Shown here in pieces: positions 8,143 to 17,508 of a stretch of 64,000 bases of DNA (the stretch's first letter is position 1; every line of letters starts with the position of its first letter). A model generated the notes under the pieces. That model saw only the letters and a program-made list of their open reading frames with translations. It did no database searches and was not told the origin of the DNA. Where the stretch lies: positions 186,001-250,000 of the forward strand of contig NZ_CANMJY010000001.1 of the NCBI RefSeq assembly GCF_947498345.1, read 5' to 3'. Position numbers and translations under genes: made by a program. Source of the DNA: an uncultured Winogradskyella sp. GTDB lineage: Bacteria; Bacteroidota; Bacteroidia; Flavobacteriales; Flavobacteriaceae.

Positions 8143-8772
8143 ATGATACACATTTTGATTGTTGACAGTCATCCTATTGTAAGAACTGGATTAGAATTGT
8201 TCTTAAAAAGTAAACCCGATTTAAAAGTTGTAGGTAAGTTAAGTAGTGGTATAGAGATTTTTGAATTTGTAAGGCGTCACAAGGTAGACGTTATCATTTC
8301 AGAAGTTGATTTGCCAGAGCTTAATGGCATTACTGCACTTAGAGCAATTAAAAAGGAAAACCCATCTGTTAACGTATTGATGTTTAGTCATCAACCTGAA
8401 GAGATATATGCTATTAGTACCTTAAAAGCAGGTGCCTCAGGTTATTTAAACAAAACAGCAGATATAGAAGCTATAGAAACTGCCATTAGAAAGATCCATG
8501 GTGGCGAAGTATCGCTTAGTGAAAAAATGGATAAACATTTGCGCTATGAAGATACTCGAAAGAGTAGAAGTCGTATGTTTAAAAAATTGTCCACCAGAGA
8601 AGTTGAAGTCTTAAAATTACTATCTATTGGTAGAAAAAATAAGGAGATTGCTCAGGAATTAGATATTAATGAGAAGACAGTAAGTACATATAAAGCAAGG
8701 CTTTTTAAGAAACTAAATGTTACTAATATAGTAGATTTAATTCATCAGGCCAAGCATCATAATCTTACTTAG
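8143..8772 (+). CDS. NarL/LuxR-type response regulator with atypical receiver (Asp to Glu)
   Basis: The 209-residue protein has an N-terminal receiver (residues 1-120) and a C-terminal LuxR-type helix-turn-helix (about 145-205: LSTREVEVLKLLSIGRKNKE, then INEKTVSTYKARLFKKL). In the receiver the beta3 segment reads VDVIISEVDLPELNG, so the position that normally holds the phosphorylated Asp is Glu54. The acidic pair after beta1 is reduced to Asp8 with Ser9. The conserved Lys of the receiver end is kept in SGYLNK. It therefore probably works without classical phosphorylation. No histidine kinase is adjacent. Its end overlaps the convergent dnaG gene. Confidence 0.88.
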   Translation: MIHILIVDSHPIVRTGLELFLKSKPDLKVVGKLSSGIEIFEFVRRHKVDVIISEVDLPELNGITALRAIKKENPSVNVLMFSHQPEEIYAISTLKAGASGYLNKTADIEAIETAIRKIHGGEVSLSEKMDKHLRYEDTRKSRSRMFKKLSTREVEVLKLLSIGRKNKEIAQELDINEKTVSTYKARLFKKLNVTNIVDLIHQAKHHNLT

Positions 8773-10744
8773 CCGTATAACCTCCGATTACTTTTCCTAG
8801 TTTTCGAGATAAAAGCATTTTAAGTCCAACATAGTCTTTAACGTCTTCTATGATTGAGCGCGAATCTGCATTGTCTTTTAATGTCTCATTTTTATATTCG
8901 GCCACTTTTAGGTCTATTAAATAACAGCGTAAACTTAAAATAGTTTGGCTTACCAGTTGAGAGACTGAATGTTCCTTTTCTTTAGGAATAATCTGATTGC
9001 GTTCCCAATCGTGAAGGTTATATTTTTCGTTCTCCATTAATATACTGGTAACTTCTCCAGCCGACTCTTGGTCTAATTGATTGATAAAATCTTTGGTCGA
9101 AAAGTTCTCATCTTGATTCAATTTATCAATAATAGAATAATACAGTTCCCTGAATTTTACATTAGAAAACATCATTTCATCCTCTTGCAGGTCGAGATAT
9201 ATTTTTTCGAATACCCGAGCTTCGTGTATAGCGGGTTCTAAAAGTAATTCGCCAGATACTTCATCTTCTTTTAATACCAAATCTTCAAATTGCTCTGTTC
9301 TGTCTCCATAGAGCATCAATATTTCTATTATTTTCCGTTCTAATTCGTATTGTACATCTACCTTTTGTTTTTGTTGAGGTTCGTTTTTTACAACCTCAAA
9401 AGCTTTTTGTTCTTGCTTATATTTTTTATTGGCGTCTTGAAATTCTTTTTTAGAGATTTGTGCCAGTGTACTAAACAATACATTCTCACTGATATCCATT
9501 ATAGAGGCACATTCTTGAACATAAATCTCGCGCTTAATGGCATCTGGAATTTTTGCAATACTATTTACAATTTCTCGAATTGTTTCTGCTTTCTTTATAG
9601 GGTCGTTATCTGCTTCTTTTACTAATAATGATGCCTTAAACCTAATAAAATCCTTAGCGTTACTATTGAGGTATTCATTAAGCTCTTCTAAAGTATTGGA
9701 TTTTGCAAAACTATCAGGGTCTTCTCCATCGGGAAACGTACAGACCTTAACATTCATACCTTGTTCAAGAATTAAATCTATACCACGAATAGAAGCTCTG
9801 ATTCCAGCCGCATCACCATCAAAAAGTACGGTAATATTACTGGTCAGTCTGTTTATTAATCTAATTTGTTCTGATGTTAAAGCCGTACCTGAAGAGGATA
9901 CTACATTTTTAACACCAGTCTGGTAAAACTGAATAACATCTGTATAACCTTCAACCAGATAACAATTATCTTCTTTGGCAATAGTTTGCTTGGCAAAATA
10001 TAAACCGTACAGTACCTTACTTTTATGATAGATCTCACTTTCTGGAGAATTAAGATACTTAGCAGCTTTTTTATCATTGGTTAAAATTCTACCTCCAAAA
10101 CCTAAAATACGTCCACTCATACTGTGGATAGGGAACATCACTCTGCCTTTGAACCTATCGAAACGCTTGTTGTCTTTAACAATAGTTAAGCCTGTTTGTT
10201 CCAAAAAATCTAAATTATAGCCTTTGCCCAAAGCATCATCCGTAAAGGCTTGCCATTCGTCTAATGAGTAGCCTAATTGAAACTTTTTTATGATATCTTC
10301 TGTAAACCCACGTTCTTTAAAATAGCTTAGACCAATAGCTTTTCCTTGGTCAGTTTTATGCAACGTCTTTTGAAAATATGTATTAGCATATTCACTAACC
10401 AGATACAGACTTTCTCTAGCATCAGCTTGGGCTCTTTCTTCGTCAGTTCGCTCGGTTTCCTCAATCTCAATATTATACTTCCTGGCCAGATATTTTATAG
10501 CTTCAGGATAAGTGAAATGCTCATGCTCCATTAAAAAGGTTACTGCATTTCCTCCTTTACCGCTGGAGAAGTCCTTCCAGATTTGCTTTACAGGAGATAC
10601 CATAAAACTAGGTGTGCGTTCTTCACTAAAAGGGCTTAAACCCTTAAAGTTACTTCCTGATTTTTTTAGCTGTACAAAATCACCTATGACTTCCTCTACG
10701 CGAGCAGTTTCAAATACTTGAGCTATGGTGTTTTGTGAAATCAT
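8765..10744 (-). CDS. dnaG: DNA primase DnaG with degenerate zinc-binding domain
   Basis: The 659-residue primase makes RNA primers at the replication fork. The order is an N-terminal CHC2-type domain (about 1-100), the primase core with TOPRIM (about 255-340; EGYTD metal-binding Glu and DGDAAG), and a C-terminal helicase-interaction part. In the zinc domain the usual CPFH...CFGCG ligands are replaced by LSPFSEERTPSF and DFSSGKGGN, so all four expected zinc ligands appear lost although the fold motifs remain. The end overlaps the convergent response regulator gene by 8 bases. Confidence 0.95.
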   Translation of the reverse strand: MISQNTIAQVFETARVEEVIGDFVQLKKSGSNFKGLSPFSEERTPSFMVSPVKQIWKDFSSGKGGNAVTFLMEHEHFTYPEAIKYLARKYNIEIEETERTDEERAQADARESLYLVSEYANTYFQKTLHKTDQGKAIGLSYFKERGFTEDIIKKFQLGYSLDEWQAFTDDALGKGYNLDFLEQTGLTIVKDNKRFDRFKGRVMFPIHSMSGRILGFGGRILTNDKKAAKYLNSPESEIYHKSKVLYGLYFAKQTIAKEDNCYLVEGYTDVIQFYQTGVKNVVSSSGTALTSEQIRLINRLTSNITVLFDGDAAGIRASIRGIDLILEQGMNVKVCTFPDGEDPDSFAKSNTLEELNEYLNSNAKDFIRFKASLLVKEADNDPIKKAETIREIVNSIAKIPDAIKREIYVQECASIMDISENVLFSTLAQISKKEFQDANKKYKQEQKAFEVVKNEPQQKQKVDVQYELERKIIEILMLYGDRTEQFEDLVLKEDEVSGELLLEPAIHEARVFEKIYLDLQEDEMMFSNVKFRELYYSIIDKLNQDENFSTKDFINQLDQESAGEVTSILMENEKYNLHDWERNQIIPKEKEHSVSQLVSQTILSLRCYLIDLKVAEYKNETLKDNADSRSIIEDVKDYVGLKMLLSRKLGKVIGGYTAK

Positions 10745-10947
10745 ACAACTATCTGTAAAACAATAATCTTATTAATATTTTAAGTGAGTTTTTAAGAGGC
10801 TCCAACTTTTATTGAAACAGAAGGTAAATTTAATAAACTATTTTTCATTTATAAGTTTATATTGTGCGCTAATTTTATATGACAAACAAGCCACCTGTTT
10901 TTCTAACTCATCAATTATTGATATAAATTAAGATACAGTGAATGCTT

Positions 10948-13278
10948 TTATTGATTGTTCTCATACAAGCTTATGAGTACCTTTTCTGGAGTCATAGGAG
11001 CGTGAAACTTTAAATCATAGTTTGGGTTAAACGCCTTTATCGCATTCTGAATTGCAAAATAAGCACCAATACCATACATTAATGGTGGTTCGCCAACTGC
11101 TTTAGATTTTAGTATAGCGTGTTCGTGACCAAGCGTTTCTACAGGAATCACTTCTACCTCTTTTGGTACAGAGAATATATCGGGAATCTTATATGTTGAT
11201 AAAGCATTAGAAAGTAATCGACCATTATCGTTATAGGCAATTTCTTCCATAGTCATCCAACCAATACCTTGAATTAAAGCACCTTCTACCTGCCCCAAAT
11301 CAATGCCTTTACTCATACTTTTACCATAGTCATGAACAATTTTTACCGAATCAAATTTGTAAGTGCCACGCATACAATCTACGGTTGTTGTGATAATTGC
11401 TGTTCCATATACATGATAGGCAAAAGGATGGCCTTTTTCCTTGGTTTTGTCAAAGTGAATTTCTGGTGTTGCGTAATGTGCATTTTCTGTTAATGCAATA
11501 CGTATCAACATAGTTTTACTAATGAGCTCATTCCATGATAGATCTGATTTTTTTCCATCGATATAGACGTATTCATCTTTCAATGCAATCTGCTCTTTAG
11601 AAACATTTAGAGTTTTGGAAGCTACAGTCTTTAAACGACCAAGTAAAGCTTTACAGGCTTTTAAAGTAGCTTTTCCATTTAAATCTGCAGTAGAACTTGC
11701 AGCAGAAGGTGAAGTGTTGGCCACTCTGGTAGTATTTGTAGTTTCAATTTTAATTTTTTCTAAAGGTATAGAGAATACTTGTGCTGCAATTTGCATCATT
11801 TTTGTATTTACTCCTTGACCCATTTCTACGGCAGCTGTACTAATACCAACACTTCCATCTAAATAAATATGAACCAATGCACGTGCATGATTCATCGGTG
11901 TGTTGGTAAACGAAATACCAAAACAAATAGGCATCAATGCCATACCTTTTTTAAAAGCGTTATTTGACTTGTTAAATTCTTCAATTTCTTTTTCTATAAC
12001 TTCAATTTTATAAATTGACTTAGCAGATTTCCAAGTGTTTTTAGCTTCTACTTTTTTAGCAATCTGCCCATAGGAAAATACATCGTTATCGTCTAGAAGA
12101 TTAGCTTCTTGTATTTGTCTTGGTGATACGCCTATTTCATGAGCTACTTTAGCAATAGCAGATTCAATAACAAACATGCCTTGTGGTCCACCAAAACCTC
12201 TAAATGCCGTGTTTGGTGGTAAGTTGGTTTTACAACTTGCAACAGAAACTTCTACATTCGGCACATAATAACTATTAGTAGCATGAAACAACGTACGCTC
12301 TGCCACAGCTGGCGATAAATCTGCTGCTGCACCAGCATTTTGAAGAAATTCAGCTTCGTAAGCTAAAATTTTTAAATCCTTTGATAAACCAATTTTATAA
12401 GTGCTTTCGTAAGGATGACGCTTGCCAGTCATGCGTAAATCGTCATGACGATTTAATATCAACTTTACGGATTGATTTAAGTGATACGTTGCTAAAGCAG
12501 CCATCACAGCCCAAGGGGTCGCTTGGTCTTCTTTTCCTCCAAACCCACCACCTAAACGTGTAACATCTACTTCGATGTTATGCATAGCTAGACCTAGAAC
12601 TTGTGCCGTTGTTTTTTGAACCGCTGTTGGACCTTGTGTAGATGAGGTGATTTTTATGTTTCCGTTTTCAAGGGGTTCAGCATAAGCGCCTTGTGCTTCA
12701 ATGTATAGGTGTTCTTGTCCGTTTGAGAAGGTTTCCCCTTCAAAAATATAATCACAATCCTTAAACGCTTTTTCAGTATTACCTAAAGAAAACAATCGTG
12801 GAGTATTAATCAAGCTGCCTTTTGCTTTTGCTTGCTTTGCAGTAGTGATGACAGGTAAGTCTTCAATTTCGATTTCAATTAAACCTCTTGCTTTTCTGCC
12901 TATAAACTCTGACTCCGCAACAATTAAAGCAATGGGCATTCCCAAAAAATGAACCTCATCCTCAGCAAATAAAGGCTCATCCGGAATGATGCCTCCAATC
13001 TGATTTTTTCCAGGAATATCTTTATAAGTAAAAATACACTCAACTCCTTCCAAAGCTTCTGCTTTAGAATAATCAATAGACTTTATTTTACCGTGAGCTT
13101 TTGGTGAATCAAACACGACAGCATGAAACGTGCCTTGTCTCACATTAATATCATCAACATACAAGGATTCACCACGGACATGTGTATAAGAATCCATGTT
13201 TTTAACACTCTGTTTAATAGACATAGAAATTGCATCTAATTTAGAATCTAAAACCGTATTTGATTTGTTTTTATGCAT
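10948..13278 (-). CDS. xdhB: Xanthine dehydrogenase, molybdenum-binding subunit
   Basis: The 776-residue protein matches the large subunit of two-subunit xanthine dehydrogenases. HVRGESLYVDDI starts the Ald_Xan_dh_C domain. Molybdopterin contacts are seen in TRLGGGFGGKE and AFRGFGGPQG, and the catalytic Glu is in GEPPLMYGIG. With the small subunit encoded directly upstream (8-base overlap) it oxidises hypoxanthine and xanthine to urate. The pair lies beside a guanine deaminase-like gene, which supports purine use. An XdhC-type maturation factor is not seen here. About 200 bases without recognisable features separate it from dnaG. Confidence 0.93.
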   Translation of the reverse strand: MHKNKSNTVLDSKLDAISMSIKQSVKNMDSYTHVRGESLYVDDINVRQGTFHAVVFDSPKAHGKIKSIDYSKAEALEGVECIFTYKDIPGKNQIGGIIPDEPLFAEDEVHFLGMPIALIVAESEFIGRKARGLIEIEIEDLPVITTAKQAKAKGSLINTPRLFSLGNTEKAFKDCDYIFEGETFSNGQEHLYIEAQGAYAEPLENGNIKITSSTQGPTAVQKTTAQVLGLAMHNIEVDVTRLGGGFGGKEDQATPWAVMAALATYHLNQSVKLILNRHDDLRMTGKRHPYESTYKIGLSKDLKILAYEAEFLQNAGAAADLSPAVAERTLFHATNSYYVPNVEVSVASCKTNLPPNTAFRGFGGPQGMFVIESAIAKVAHEIGVSPRQIQEANLLDDNDVFSYGQIAKKVEAKNTWKSAKSIYKIEVIEKEIEEFNKSNNAFKKGMALMPICFGISFTNTPMNHARALVHIYLDGSVGISTAAVEMGQGVNTKMMQIAAQVFSIPLEKIKIETTNTTRVANTSPSAASSTADLNGKATLKACKALLGRLKTVASKTLNVSKEQIALKDEYVYIDGKKSDLSWNELISKTMLIRIALTENAHYATPEIHFDKTKEKGHPFAYHVYGTAIITTTVDCMRGTYKFDSVKIVHDYGKSMSKGIDLGQVEGALIQGIGWMTMEEIAYNDNGRLLSNALSTYKIPDIFSVPKEVEVIPVETLGHEHAILKSKAVGEPPLMYGIGAYFAIQNAIKAFNPNYDLKFHAPMTPEKVLISLYENNQ

Positions 13279-14674
13279 GTTGAACTAAGTCGTTTAAAGT
13301 AAATTTCTTAGGGAATAATTCCGTAAAATGGGCAAAGAATAACTGCCTTGCTAATAGTCGTTTATAATCACTTGTCCCACGAACATCACTTATTGGTGAA
13401 ATTTCATTTTGAAGTACTTCGGAAGCTTCAAGTATGGTTTCAGAAGTCAAAGATTTACCTGTTAAAAATGCAGAGGTATTATGTAAATATTTTGGAATAG
13501 CTGCAACTCCACCAATTGACACGTGAGCACCTTCAATTTTATCATTTTTAAGAGTGATAGATAATGCTGAATTAACACTTGCAATGTCTAAATGGGTTCG
13601 TTTACAGACCTTTTCAAAATTAAAAAATGTGTTTTTTGCAGGTAATTTGAAATGAATATCCTTTAATAATTCTCCGTCTTTTAGGTCATAAGTTTTGTAA
13701 CCCTGGTAAAACTCTTTTAGAGGGATATTTCGGTCTTTCCCATTTTCGGTTGTAATACCTATGTCGCTATTTAGTGCCAGGAAGAAAATAGTCATATCAC
13801 CAATTGGCGAAGCATTAACAAAGTTACCGCCAAGCGAGGCCATGTTTCTTATCTGTTCTGATGATACTAACTTTAAGTGTTTTTTTAGCTTAGGAAATAT
13901 AGTGTTGAGTTCAGAATGATTCCACAAATCCGAAACTGTAGAGTTAGTACCTATAGTACAAGTATTATTCTTAATTACGATACCTTTTAAATAATCTTTT
14001 TCTGCAATAAGGTGTACATCATTATCAGCTAAATGATCAGCTTGCTGTACGTACAAGTCTGTCCCTCCTGAGATATATTTACCTTTAGGTTGATTTCTAT
14101 CTTTAGCTTCTAGGTCTTGAAGTCGTTTTAAAATTGAGGAAAAATATTTAGGAATAAATCCATTTTCAATTAAACTCGTAAGGTTATTTTTGTGTTCTAA
14201 CTTCCCAACGACCTGATGTGCTGCTTTTTCAATAGCTTTATAACCAGTGCACCTACATATATTACCACTTATAGCATCTAAGGCATTACTATAATTTTTT
14301 TCAGAATTTGATAAAGCAAAACCAGTTAATGCAACTACAAAACCAGGTGTGCAAAAACCACATTGGGTAGCGTAATTATCTTTCATAGCTTCTTGAGAGG
14401 TAGTCAGTGTGTTCTCAAGATTAGTACCTTCAACAGTAACGATATGTTTTCCATGAGCATTCCCTAATGGTGAAATACAAGAGGTGATACTTTGGTAATT
14501 CATAGCGCCATTTTCAAGAGAGCCAACCAAAACCGTACATGCTCCGCAATCACCTTCGCGACAACCAATTTTAGTACCTGTAAGACGTTGTTCGTAACGT
14601 ACAAAGTCTAGTAAGGTCATTCCAGAATGCTCTGAAGTGGTGATGGTTTTGTTATTTAGAATGAATCGGATCAT
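13271..14674 (-). CDS. xdhA: Xanthine dehydrogenase, FeS/FAD subunit
   Basis: The 467-residue subunit fuses two electron-transfer modules. Residues 1-165 carry two [2Fe-2S] clusters (GCREGDCGACTVLVG and, in the second domain, CGFCTPGF...NICRCTGY). Residues from about 190 on are the FAD-binding and CO dehydrogenase flavoprotein C-terminal domains, with ISGGTDLYVQ and LGGNFVNASPIGD. It passes electrons from the Mo subunit to NAD+. It overlaps xdhB by 8 bases and starts 3 bases after the deaminase gene stop. Confidence 0.93.
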   Translation of the reverse strand: MIRFILNNKTITTSEHSGMTLLDFVRYEQRLTGTKIGCREGDCGACTVLVGSLENGAMNYQSITSCISPLGNAHGKHIVTVEGTNLENTLTTSQEAMKDNYATQCGFCTPGFVVALTGFALSNSEKNYSNALDAISGNICRCTGYKAIEKAAHQVVGKLEHKNNLTSLIENGFIPKYFSSILKRLQDLEAKDRNQPKGKYISGGTDLYVQQADHLADNDVHLIAEKDYLKGIVIKNNTCTIGTNSTVSDLWNHSELNTIFPKLKKHLKLVSSEQIRNMASLGGNFVNASPIGDMTIFFLALNSDIGITTENGKDRNIPLKEFYQGYKTYDLKDGELLKDIHFKLPAKNTFFNFEKVCKRTHLDIASVNSALSITLKNDKIEGAHVSIGGVAAIPKYLHNTSAFLTGKSLTSETILEASEVLQNEISPISDVRGTSDYKRLLARQLFFAHFTELFPKKFTLNDLVQHA

Positions 14675-14677
14675 TTA

Positions 14678-15157
14678 CTAATATTCAGTTTTATCTTCTT
14701 TCTTAGCCCATTCATTAAATGGTTCTAAGGCAATGTCTCTTGTTAATTGTTCAAATGGAATACTTCTTTTATCGTAAGGTAAAGGAATCTCTTTATAGAT
14801 AAACTCGTCATCAAAACCAATATTAGCGGCATCAACTTGATTGCTTCCATAATATACTTTATCTGGTCGTGCCCAATAAATAGCTCCTAAACACATTGGG
14901 CAAGGTTCGCAAGAGGTATAGATTTCGCATCCATCTAATTGAAATGAATCTAAATTTTTACAAGCATCTCTAATAGCTGTAACTTCAGCATGTGCTGTTG
15001 GGTCATTAGTAGAAGTCACTTTATTATTGCCCCGACCAACAATCTTTCCATCTTTGACGACGATGCAACCAAAAGGTCCTCCTTCATTGTTGTTCATGCC
15101 TTTTAAAGCTGCTTTAACAGCTTCTTTCATGAATTGTTCTTTCTTTTCTTTACACAT
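14678..15157 (-). CDS. guaD: Guanine deaminase (cytidine/deoxycytidylate deaminase family)
   Basis: The 159-residue zinc enzyme has the deaminase signature HAEVTAI (zinc His and catalytic Glu) and PCPMCLGAI (two zinc Cys). The WARPDKVYYGSNQVDAANIGFDD segment, with a C-terminal Trp-containing tail, resembles the Bacillus-type guanine deaminase rather than tRNA adenosine deaminase. Guanine deamination gives xanthine, the substrate of the dehydrogenase encoded immediately downstream in the same direction, so a three-gene purine operon is likely. A tRNA-specific deaminase is the main alternative. Confidence 0.82.
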   Translation of the reverse strand: MCKEKKEQFMKEAVKAALKGMNNNEGGPFGCIVVKDGKIVGRGNNKVTSTNDPTAHAEVTAIRDACKNLDSFQLDGCEIYTSCEPCPMCLGAIYWARPDKVYYGSNQVDAANIGFDDEFIYKEIPLPYDKRSIPFEQLTRDIALEPFNEWAKKEDKTEY

Positions 15158-15246
15158 TAACCTCTTATTTTTTTAGTGATTGCTTGGCAAACGCCTAACA
15201 AGCTAATATACCAATTTTAATAATTGAATATGTAAAAAATGAGATT

Positions 15247-16494
15247 TTAAAATCTTCTATCGGGATGAAATGATTCTATGTCTAAAGATGTTTTTTTGTT
15301 AGAAATAATCTCTGAAACAAGTAGACCAGTTGCAGTTCCCATGCTCCAACCCATCATCGCATGGCCAGTTGCTATGGTTAAGTTTTTGCACATTTTTGAT
15401 TTGCCAATGTAAGGTAACCCATCTGGTGAAACTGGACGTAATCCGCAAGCAGCATCGTCCTTTTCCGTTTGGGTTAATTTTATATTAGGATAATAATGGT
15501 TTGCCGCATTGGCAATTGCTTCAACCCGAACTCTATTTATCTGGTGATTGATACCAGCGATTTCCATAGTGCCAGCAAAGCGTGTAAAACTATTCATAGG
15601 TGTTACGGCAGTTTTAGCTTCGGCCAGAATTGCAGGAATTGTAATTCCTGTCTGTTTTTTGGTGTCAATGCGATAACCCTTGCCTGCTTGCAGCAATAAT
15701 TTTAAGCCTAATTTTTTGCTCAATATCGAACTCCATGAACCAGCGGCTATAATAATTTCATCAGCAGTTAAGGTTTGCTTGTTGGTCTTTAAGGTTGATA
15801 TACTTTGGTTTTTAATGGTTATATCTTTAACCGTTTCGTTTGTATAAAATGTTACACCTCTATGAGTTAAATGCGCTATCATTTCTTTCATAAATTCATG
15901 AGGTGTGGAGTGATGGTCACATTTAAAATATGCAGCACCAATGGTGTTGATTTCTACATTAGGTTCAAGTTGTTTGATTTCAGAAGGATTAACTTCCCGA
16001 GCTTCAAGACCTAATTTTACAGCTATTTCTGCCATTTTTAGCTCTTCATCTAGTAGCTTTTGTGTTTGGCAAAGCATAAATAAGCCTTTCTTTTCATATT
16101 GTGCTGTAAAATGTTCTGATGTTTTTATATCCTCATATAATTGTTGACTTAAAATAGTGATATCCCGAATTACGGGAGCGGCTTTTTTTACATGATTGGC
16201 ATTACAGGATTTGTTAAATGCCCATGTCCATTTTAAGAAATTTAGATCTAATCGTGGTTGAATATATAGTGGGCTTGATGAATTAAACATCCATTGAATA
16301 CCTTTTCTCATAACTCCTGGTGCTGACAATGGAATAATATGGCTTGGGGATAAATAACCAGCATTTACGTATGAAGCTCCGGCATTCATATTAGATTGAT
16401 CTATAACAGTAACTTTATGTCCTTCTTTTTGAAGATAATATGCTGAACATAACCCAATAATTCCACCTCCTATGATTATAACTTCCTTGCTCAT
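15247..16494 (-). CDS. FAD-dependent D-amino acid (D-hydroxyproline) dehydrogenase
   Basis: The 415-residue DadA-like flavoenzyme starts with a Rossmann FAD motif (IIGGGIIGLCSAYYL) and ends with the FAD-binding GLRPVSPDGLPYIG and ATGHAMMGWSMG motifs. Next to the hydroxyproline epimerase gene (3-base gap) it most likely oxidises cis-4-hydroxy-D-proline to 1-pyrroline-4-hydroxy-2-carboxylate, feeding electrons to the respiratory chain. A general D-amino acid dehydrogenase or sarcosine-type oxidase is possible from sequence alone; the neighbours decide it. Confidence 0.85.
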   Translation of the reverse strand: MSKEVIIIGGGIIGLCSAYYLQKEGHKVTVIDQSNMNAGASYVNAGYLSPSHIIPLSAPGVMRKGIQWMFNSSSPLYIQPRLDLNFLKWTWAFNKSCNANHVKKAAPVIRDITILSQQLYEDIKTSEHFTAQYEKKGLFMLCQTQKLLDEELKMAEIAVKLGLEAREVNPSEIKQLEPNVEINTIGAAYFKCDHHSTPHEFMKEMIAHLTHRGVTFYTNETVKDITIKNQSISTLKTNKQTLTADEIIIAAGSWSSILSKKLGLKLLLQAGKGYRIDTKKQTGITIPAILAEAKTAVTPMNSFTRFAGTMEIAGINHQINRVRVEAIANAANHYYPNIKLTQTEKDDAACGLRPVSPDGLPYIGKSKMCKNLTIATGHAMMGWSMGTATGLLVSEIISNKKTSLDIESFHPDRRF

Positions 16495-16497
16495 AAT

Positions 16498-17508
16498 TTA
16501 TATTACCTGAAATCCAAATGCATATGGATCATCTTCAGGATCAATGGTTATTGTATTTTGACCATATATTTTCGCCCAACCTTGAATACTTGGTATAATT
16601 GCAGGTTTTCCATCCAGAACGGTTTCTTTTTCTATACGTCCAATAAACTTACTACCAATAAAGCTTTCGTGAATAAAGGGCTCGTCAGTTTTTAACTTTC
16701 CTTTTGCATACAGTTGTGCTAATCGCGCCGATGTACCTGTACCGCATGGACTTCTATCTATTGCTTTATCTCCATAAAACACGGCATTTCGACCATGGGA
16801 ATCTTTGTGTATTGGTTCACCTGTCCAGAGTAAATGCGTAATATCTTTTATAGTATCATTCTCTGGATGCATAAACTGGTTCGCATATTTTTTATTAATG
16901 CGATCTCTTACAACCTGAGAAAATTGTATGATTTTGCTCGCGGTATAATCGTGTATGCCAGAAAAATTTTCTTGAGGATCTACAATAGCATAAAAATTTC
17001 CACCGTATGCCACATCAAATTTTATCTCACCAAGATCTGGACATTCTACAGTTAAGTTTTCAGCTGCTAAATAACTTTTTACATTAGTGAGCTTAACCCA
17101 ATCGACTTTAGAGCCGGTTTGCTGATATTCAATTTCTACTATACCAGCAGGAGCCTCCATTTTAATTTTTCCAGGAATTTTTGGGGTAACCAAGCCTTGT
17201 TCTATAGCAATAGTAATAGTTCCAATAGTGCCATGACCACACATTGGTAAGCAACCGGAGGTTTCAATAAATAATATGGCAAAGTCATTATCGGGATTAT
17301 GAGGTGGGTACAAAATACTACCACTCATCATATCATGACCACGTGGTTCAAACATTAAACCTTTGCGAATCCAATCATATTCTTTTAAGAAATGTTGGCG
17401 TTTTTCACTCATGGTATTGCCAATGAGTTTTGGACCTCCTTCTTTAATCACTCTTACCGGATTTCCGCAAGTATGTGCATCAATACAAACAAAAGTATGC
17501 GAAGCCAT
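16498..17508 (-). CDS. 4-hydroxyproline 2-epimerase (proline racemase family)
   Basis: The 336-residue protein belongs to the proline racemase fold. Both catalytic thiols are present, in MCGHGTIG and in DRSPCGTGTSA, which separates it from trans-3-hydroxyproline dehydratases that carry Thr at the second site. It converts trans-4-hydroxy-L-proline to cis-4-hydroxy-D-proline, the first step of hydroxyproline breakdown. The start abuts the stop of the upstream aldehyde dehydrogenase gene. All four pathway enzymes are encoded in the same direction. Confidence 0.93.
   Translation of the reverse strand: MASHTFVCIDAHTCGNPVRVIKEGGPKLIGNTMSEKRQHFLKEYDWIRKGLMFEPRGHDMMSGSILYPPHNPDNDFAILFIETSGCLPMCGHGTIGTITIAIEQGLVTPKIPGKIKMEAPAGIVEIEYQQTGSKVDWVKLTNVKSYLAAENLTVECPDLGEIKFDVAYGGNFYAIVDPQENFSGIHDYTASKIIQFSQVVRDRINKKYANQFMHPENDTIKDITHLLWTGEPIHKDSHGRNAVFYGDKAIDRSPCGTGTSARLAQLYAKGKLKTDEPFIHESFIGSKFIGRIEKETVLDGKPAIIPSIQGWAKIYGQNTITIDPEDDPYAFGFQVI

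Noticed and set aside
9350-9926. Plus-strand open frames inside dnaG
   Set aside because: They are shadows of the dnaG coding strand with low-complexity composition and no family match.
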